Shown here in pieces: positions 60,560 to 64,000 of a stretch of DNA of 64,000 nt. The stretch lies in NCBI RefSeq assembly GCF_002982075.1, contig NZ_PUEJ01000008.1, positions 62,001 through 126,000 on the forward strand, in the 5' to 3' direction. Source of the DNA: Labrys okinawensis. GTDB taxonomy: Bacteria > Pseudomonadota > Alphaproteobacteria > Rhizobiales > Labraceae. The notes below the pieces were generated by a model. That model saw nothing but the letters and a program-made list of their open reading frames with translations, was not told the origin of the DNA and ran no database searches. How positions within the stretch are numbered: position 1 is the first letter of the stretch; every line of letters starts with the position of its first letter. The position numbers and the translations under genes were made by a program.

Positions 60560-60688
60560 GACGATCCGCGCTGGCTCACCTGGTTTGGCGCCCGGCGAGA
60601 GGATAAAAGTCTACTCAGGCAGTCCGCATCCGATGGAAGGCGCCAGTCGGAGTATCATCGGAGCACGTCGGCTATGGTACCGCTCATC

Positions 60689-61099
60689 TCACGGGTAGAG
60701 CCGTGGTGAGACGACGTTTAGAGTGTCGAAAAACTGCTTGAACACGTCATAGACCAAATCGTAGTCGGTAAAGATGATACGAGCATCCCAATCGGCGCCT
60801 TGCATTTCGTATTCGCTCCATGGGATATTTTCGTCGAACGATACACGGCGAAATGGTTCGCCATTCTCTCGATCATTGAAGACGATAAAGAAATGATCGT
60901 TCTGCGCATAGGCACTTAAGGATTTTCTATATTCCCGTTTTCCATTATCATATTTTAACGTTACCGAGCCGTCCTCATGATGTAAGGATTCCAATTTACT
61001 CAGTACTAAGTTCCAATCACAATTTGACTGACCACCTCCACCCTCTGGACGAGGAATGTCACGAATGAACCAACTAATATAGAAACCATTCTTGATCAT
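60689..61099 (-). CDS. Putative immunity protein for the 61.1-kb deaminase toxin
   Basis: 136 aa from ATG 61099, overlapping the toxin stop by 4 bp; the longer frame from 61147 runs into the toxin. Homologous by eye to the immunity protein at 49336-49779: CDWNLVLSKLESLHHEDGSV, FRRVSFDENIPW, DWDARIIFTDYDLVYDVFKQF. Both follow the same class of deaminase tip but are diverged, as expected for specific toxin-immunity pairs. Confidence 0.72.
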   Translation of the reverse strand: MIKNGFYISWFIRDIPRPEGGGGQSNCDWNLVLSKLESLHHEDGSVTLKYDNGKREYRKSLSAYAQNDHFFIVFNDRENGEPFRRVSFDENIPWSEYEMQGADWDARIIFTDYDLVYDVFKQFFDTLNVVSPRLYP

Positions 61100-64000
61100 T
61101 GGGAGTTTTCCTCTGCTTGCATAATTTCTTCCATATCGGGATGCCAATATTTGGTATGCCCTGTCGCCGTTTCATAGATGATCACACCTTTGAGCTTTGC
61201 AGCGCTTGCGGCCCTAGGGATGTCGCGCTCACACCATCCGCAAACATCGCGTCCGTTGACGACCAAGTAGAGAAGTTTACCTTCAGTTTGACCTGCCTCG
61301 TGAAGTTTCTGGATTACGACGATTTCTCCGTGACTGTTTTTCAGTGCCTCATTCGTCATCGGCCTGCCGCCGAATTTATCTCGTCTTGCCTTATCGAGCC
61401 GAACTTCATCCGCAGCAAGACTGTCTTGGTCAGCAGCATTGTAGTCGAAACGAGCCTTTTGACTCATGCTGAAGACTGGCGCACCGTCAGTGACGCCGGC
61501 GACTGTAACGTCAGGTTGTCTTTGTTGGATACCGGTTTCGATTTGCTGTTGGCGTTCTCTAACCGTCCAGTCGGCATAGCCCTGAATGATTGCTGCCCGG
61601 AGAAAACGGACCCAGGATGTTTCGTCATTGGCTGGCTTTGGCGCTTCTCCGTCGAGCGGATAGTCGGCTACCGTTGGCGCCGCCCCGCCCTGACTGGCAT
61701 CCTTGATCCGTTTTTGCAAATCGGCTTTGGCAGCCTCCAAGGCATCAGCCGTATTCATTTTCGCGTCCCGATGGTAGCTGTAATCCGCCATGTCGATATG
61801 TTCGCCCGGACCAAGAACAGGTGGGGGATATGACGGGCTTTTCGGTGACTTGTTAGAAACAGTTGGGACGGGAAGGCCATCTGTGCCTTTATTTGGAGGT
61901 GCGGAGCGATAGGCATTCCTGGCCGCTTTGAGGGCTGCTCGGGGACTGCCGGTTAATATCAATTCGCTGTCATACTTCTTCTCATCATAAGGATCGCTTG
62001 GATCTTGAGGAGGGCGAGGTGGCACAGTCGGAGGTGAGGCGCCGCCCTTGTAGGTTTCGAACCCACTTCCCTTGTTGCGATAGTTACTGATCGCGGTGTC
62101 TAGAGCCTGTTGTCTAGTCAGACCCGCCTTACGGGCGGCATAGTAGTCGCTAGGGAAGAAGGGCTGATCCGGGGGCGAGGGCGGAAGCGGCTCGACGAGA
62201 GGCTCTGGGCCGTTTTCGCCATCTTCGCCGCCGGCAGGTGAGTTCAGGATCGGAGGCTGCGCGGGAGTGGGGAATATCCCGAAGGCGCCGAGAGGGGAAT
62301 TTCGCTGTTGCTCCGACTGGGGGATCTTGGGTATTCTTTGCGAGCCAAGTGGTACCGTCCCTAGCTTCGGTTCCGTGGCCGGAGCGGGCTCTATCTCCGG
62401 CGCTGGCGTGCCGGACCACGGACCGGCTGGGGCACCTTCGTCGTGGACGAACCACCCGGAAAACCAGGCAGCTTCACGCTTGGATTTCCGCACTGCGACG
62501 ACTGTTGCTTCGCTATCGGCGTTAGGCCCACGAGCGAAGGAGAAGTCGTAGTCACCGACCGTGTAGTACGGTCGGTAGCTGCCGTCGACCTGATCGGCAA
62601 ACAGGTCTCTTCGTGCTGCAACGAGCGCGGTGTTGAAGTCGCCGAACTCTGCGGACTTCGCATGCGCATCCATCCCCACATCATCCCGGCGCGGAAGTGC
62701 CTCGACCTGGCGCTGTATGAAGCCCGTTATGGCGGGTCCGATGCGTGTCCCACCGAAGGGAGAAAGCGAATAACTCGATGGTACCGGCGAGTCGGGATAG
62801 GGTGCCGAGGCGTCTTGGGGCCGCTTGGCTTCATCGAACAGCAGCAAGCCCAAGGGATCTGCTCCGCGGCTACCCGGATTTCGTCGGAGCATTTCATTCG
62901 CTGACGGGGGCAGGGAACGCGGCTGCGTGGAGCGCTGACGATCTGGGTTTGCTGGGCGAGGCTGCGGAGGCAGTGTCTTGAGCGCGTTGTCATTCACTGG
63001 CTTGGCGGTTGTGGCGCCTGGCCTTTGGATGACCGCCTTGCCGGCATTGTCGACGGTGGCGCCGGGCGATGCGGGTATTGCAGGGGCGGTATTGACATTG
63101 GCCGGCTTGCCCGACCCCTCGGGGATCTCGAAGGGCGGATTGGCAGGCTTATTCGGGGTCGACCCCGTTACGCGGGCACCGCCATTGTCCTGAGCCATGC
63201 CGACGCCCGGCTGTACGTCGGTGACGGTCCTTGGCTGGGCAGCGGCATAGAGCGAGGGGCTGGCCCGGCGGATGGCCTGGCTGGCCCGGGCAACGGCGTC
63301 GTAGGGGTCGCCACCGTTCAGGGACAGGGTGTTCTGGACTATATTATCAAATAATTTGGCTGTGAGGGGATCGAGACCATTCCTGCCGGCTGCTTGCAGC
63401 CTCGCCAGTTCGCTGGCCATGGCGGGGCCGAGATCGATGGCGGTGTCGGTGCGCACCGGCTGCCAGGCGGCACGGGTGCCGGCAGCACCCGCTCCGCCGC
63501 GCAGGGCGAGCGGGCTCGTCGGCGCGGTGGAGGCGGCCGAGTCGGCGGGCTGGGCGAGCTTCGCGCCGGCGGCCGGCTGTGGGTGCCGGTTGCCGAAGGC
63601 GGTATTGGTGCCGAAGGCCGCGAGGAGCAGGCGAGCGGCGTTGTCGTCGTCGCCCCTGCCATAGGCGGCGAGCGCCGGCGCGGCGAGGCGCGGCAGGCCG
63701 AGTCGCATGGCCTGGGCGAACAAGCCGGCCTGCTGGGCGGGATCGTCGGGCGCGGTGATCAGGGCGCGGAAGGGAGCGATGCGTTCGGAGAGCGGCCTGG
63801 CGGTGTCGCCGAAGCGCATCAGCGCCTTGTCGATCATCGCCTTGGGCAGCACGGCGCGGCCCTGGGCGGGCAGGCCCAGCCCGTCCATGGCGGCGTTGGT
63901 GGCCGCCAGCGCTGCCTTCAGCCTGTCAGGCGAATTCTCCGCCTCGGTCCAGAGCTTGTCGATGGCGGGATAGACGGCCCTGACATAGGCGTTGGGGTTC
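61096..64000 (-). CDS. Giant phage protein with cytidine-deaminase-like toxin tip (toxin-module paralogue 3), 5' end outside window
   Basis: The frame is open to the right edge, with NPNAYVRAVYPAIDKLW and LKAALAATNAAMDGLG matching paralogues 1 and 2, so the N-terminus is missing; at least 967 residues are visible. After the shared helical region (63300-64000) comes a Pro-rich linker (TAIDLGPAMASELARLQ; GIFPTPAQPPILNSPAG), three PYD-type repeats (62080-62165, 61905-61998, 61715-61800) and the deaminase tip with zinc ligands HGE and CGWC (61115-61340; GRDVCGWCERDIP). The tip resembles that of paralogue 2. Its immunity gene overlaps by 4 bp. GC falls sharply in the tip. Confidence 0.78.
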   Translation of the reverse strand, partial: NPNAYVRAVYPAIDKLWTEAENSPDRLKAALAATNAAMDGLGLPAQGRAVLPKAMIDKALMRFGDTARPLSERIAPFRALITAPDDPAQQAGLFAQAMRLGLPRLAAPALAAYGRGDDDNAARLLLAAFGTNTAFGNRHPQPAAGAKLAQPADSAASTAPTSPLALRGGAGAAGTRAAWQPVRTDTAIDLGPAMASELARLQAAGRNGLDPLTAKLFDNIVQNTLSLNGGDPYDAVARASQAIRRASPSLYAAAQPRTVTDVQPGVGMAQDNGGARVTGSTPNKPANPPFEIPEGSGKPANVNTAPAIPASPGATVDNAGKAVIQRPGATTAKPVNDNALKTLPPQPRPANPDRQRSTQPRSLPPSANEMLRRNPGSRGADPLGLLLFDEAKRPQDASAPYPDSPVPSSYSLSPFGGTRIGPAITGFIQRQVEALPRRDDVGMDAHAKSAEFGDFNTALVAARRDLFADQVDGSYRPYYTVGDYDFSFARGPNADSEATVVAVRKSKREAAWFSGWFVHDEGAPAGPWSGTPAPEIEPAPATEPKLGTVPLGSQRIPKIPQSEQQRNSPLGAFGIFPTPAQPPILNSPAGGEDGENGPEPLVEPLPPSPPDQPFFPSDYYAARKAGLTRQQALDTAISNYRNKGSGFETYKGGASPPTVPPRPPQDPSDPYDEKKYDSELILTGSPRAALKAARNAYRSAPPNKGTDGLPVPTVSNKSPKSPSYPPPVLGPGEHIDMADYSYHRDAKMNTADALEAAKADLQKRIKDASQGGAAPTVADYPLDGEAPKPANDETSWVRFLRAAIIQGYADWTVRERQQQIETGIQQRQPDVTVAGVTDGAPVFSMSQKARFDYNAADQDSLAADEVRLDKARRDKFGGRPMTNEALKNSHGEIVVIQKLHEAGQTEGKLLYLVVNGRDVCGWCERDIPRAASAAKLKGVIIYETATGHTKYWHPDMEEIMQAEENSQ

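Larger units (their letters stand above)
26240..64000. mobile_element. Prophage, BPP-1/T7-like podovirus, left end at tRNA-Arg, right end outside window
   Basis: From the tRNA rightward the genes, nearly all on the minus strand, are those of a podovirus late region: spanins, endolysin, tail fibre, T7 gp12-like and gp11-like tail proteins, Bbp16-like cement, Bbp17-like capsid, scaffold, Bbp19-like protein, portal, GNAT-like protein, terminase. No tail sheath, tape measure or baseplate gene is present, which fits a short-tailed phage. Cargo and toxin modules of lower GC interrupt the order. Integrase, repressor and replication genes must lie beyond 64000 if the phage is complete. The other attachment site is not visible. 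Confidence 0.85.

Noticed and set aside
26240-64000. Diversity-generating retroelement, as in phage BPP-1
   Set aside because: No reverse transcriptase and no template/variable repeat pair seen in this part of the prophage.
26240-64000. Gene transfer agent or contractile tailocin
   Set aside because: Head genes are BPP-1-like and the tail is T7-like; no GTA cluster, sheath, tape-measure or baseplate genes.
43108-64000. Type VI secretion or Rhs/CDI locus
   Set aside because: No VgrG, PAAR, Rhs/YD repeats, filamentous haemagglutinin repeats or TpsB transporter; the carriers have phage lysozyme and coiled-coil domains.

Overview
The window looks like the chromosome of a high-GC alphaproteobacterium, most likely Hyphomicrobiales (Rhizobiales). 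The clues are the housekeeping neighbourhoods (chorismate mutase, hisC, tyrC; heparinase II/III beside rsmB; a pterin methyltransferase beside a RamA-like reactivase), high GC, and many short palindromic intergenic repeats. I cannot name the genus from sequence alone.

Layout. (1) 1-6.65 kb is the end of a defence island: the C-terminus of a cytosine-C5 DNA methyltransferase, a 985-aa protein with two GHKL ATPase domains (MORC/Hsp90-like at the N-terminus, histidine-kinase-like at the C-terminus), a 601-aa protein with a complete receiver domain, an HNH endonuclease, and a convergent Vsr nicking endonuclease. (2) 7-26.2 kb is ordinary chromosome: TehA, a DUF899 protein, heparinase, RsmB, YaiI, an AarF-type kinase, aromatic amino-acid and histidine genes, a glutathione transferase, a corrinoid methyl-transfer pair, a DUF2461 protein, and a PqqD-like protein with a GT10 fucosyltransferase. 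It ends at tRNA-Arg(CCT). (3) 26.24 kb to the right edge is a prophage abutting that tRNA. It is a podovirus of the Bordetella BPP-1 type (Bbp16/Bbp17/Bbp19-like head genes) with T7-like tail proteins. Almost all phage genes read leftward, from toxin modules and terminase at the right to lysis genes beside the tRNA. Integrase, repressor and replication genes are not in the window.

The most unusual content is inside the prophage. Three paralogous giant proteins carry peptidoglycan-hydrolase domains and end in exchangeable C-terminal domains typical of polymorphic toxins: a VanY/M15 peptidase (43.1-46.2 kb) and two cytidine-deaminase-like toxins (49.8-54.1 kb and 61.1 kb to the edge). Each deaminase gene overlaps a small downstream gene by 4 bp, and these two small proteins are homologous to each other, as expected of immunity proteins. 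A degenerate orphan toxin with its own candidate immunity gene, and a further orphan candidate, lie at 58.6-60.6 kb. A roughly 30-residue repeated protein motif precedes the toxin domains (seven copies), and a roughly 105-bp DNA element containing a terminator hairpin closes each block (three copies). This is the architecture of a cassette-exchanging toxin system, but carried on proteins that resemble phage virion-associated lysozymes. I infer that a podovirus particle, or its descendants, may carry or deposit these toxins.

Other accessory content: a glycan-modification cargo (two glycosyltransferases, a methyltransferase, a sugar N-formyltransferase) between the tail and lysis genes, a discoidin-like domain inserted into the tail-nozzle protein, and intrinsic terminators sitting just upstream of many phage start codons. 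Three -1 frameshifts, all at homopolymer runs, lie in the toxin genes; they may be sequencing error, decay or phase variation.
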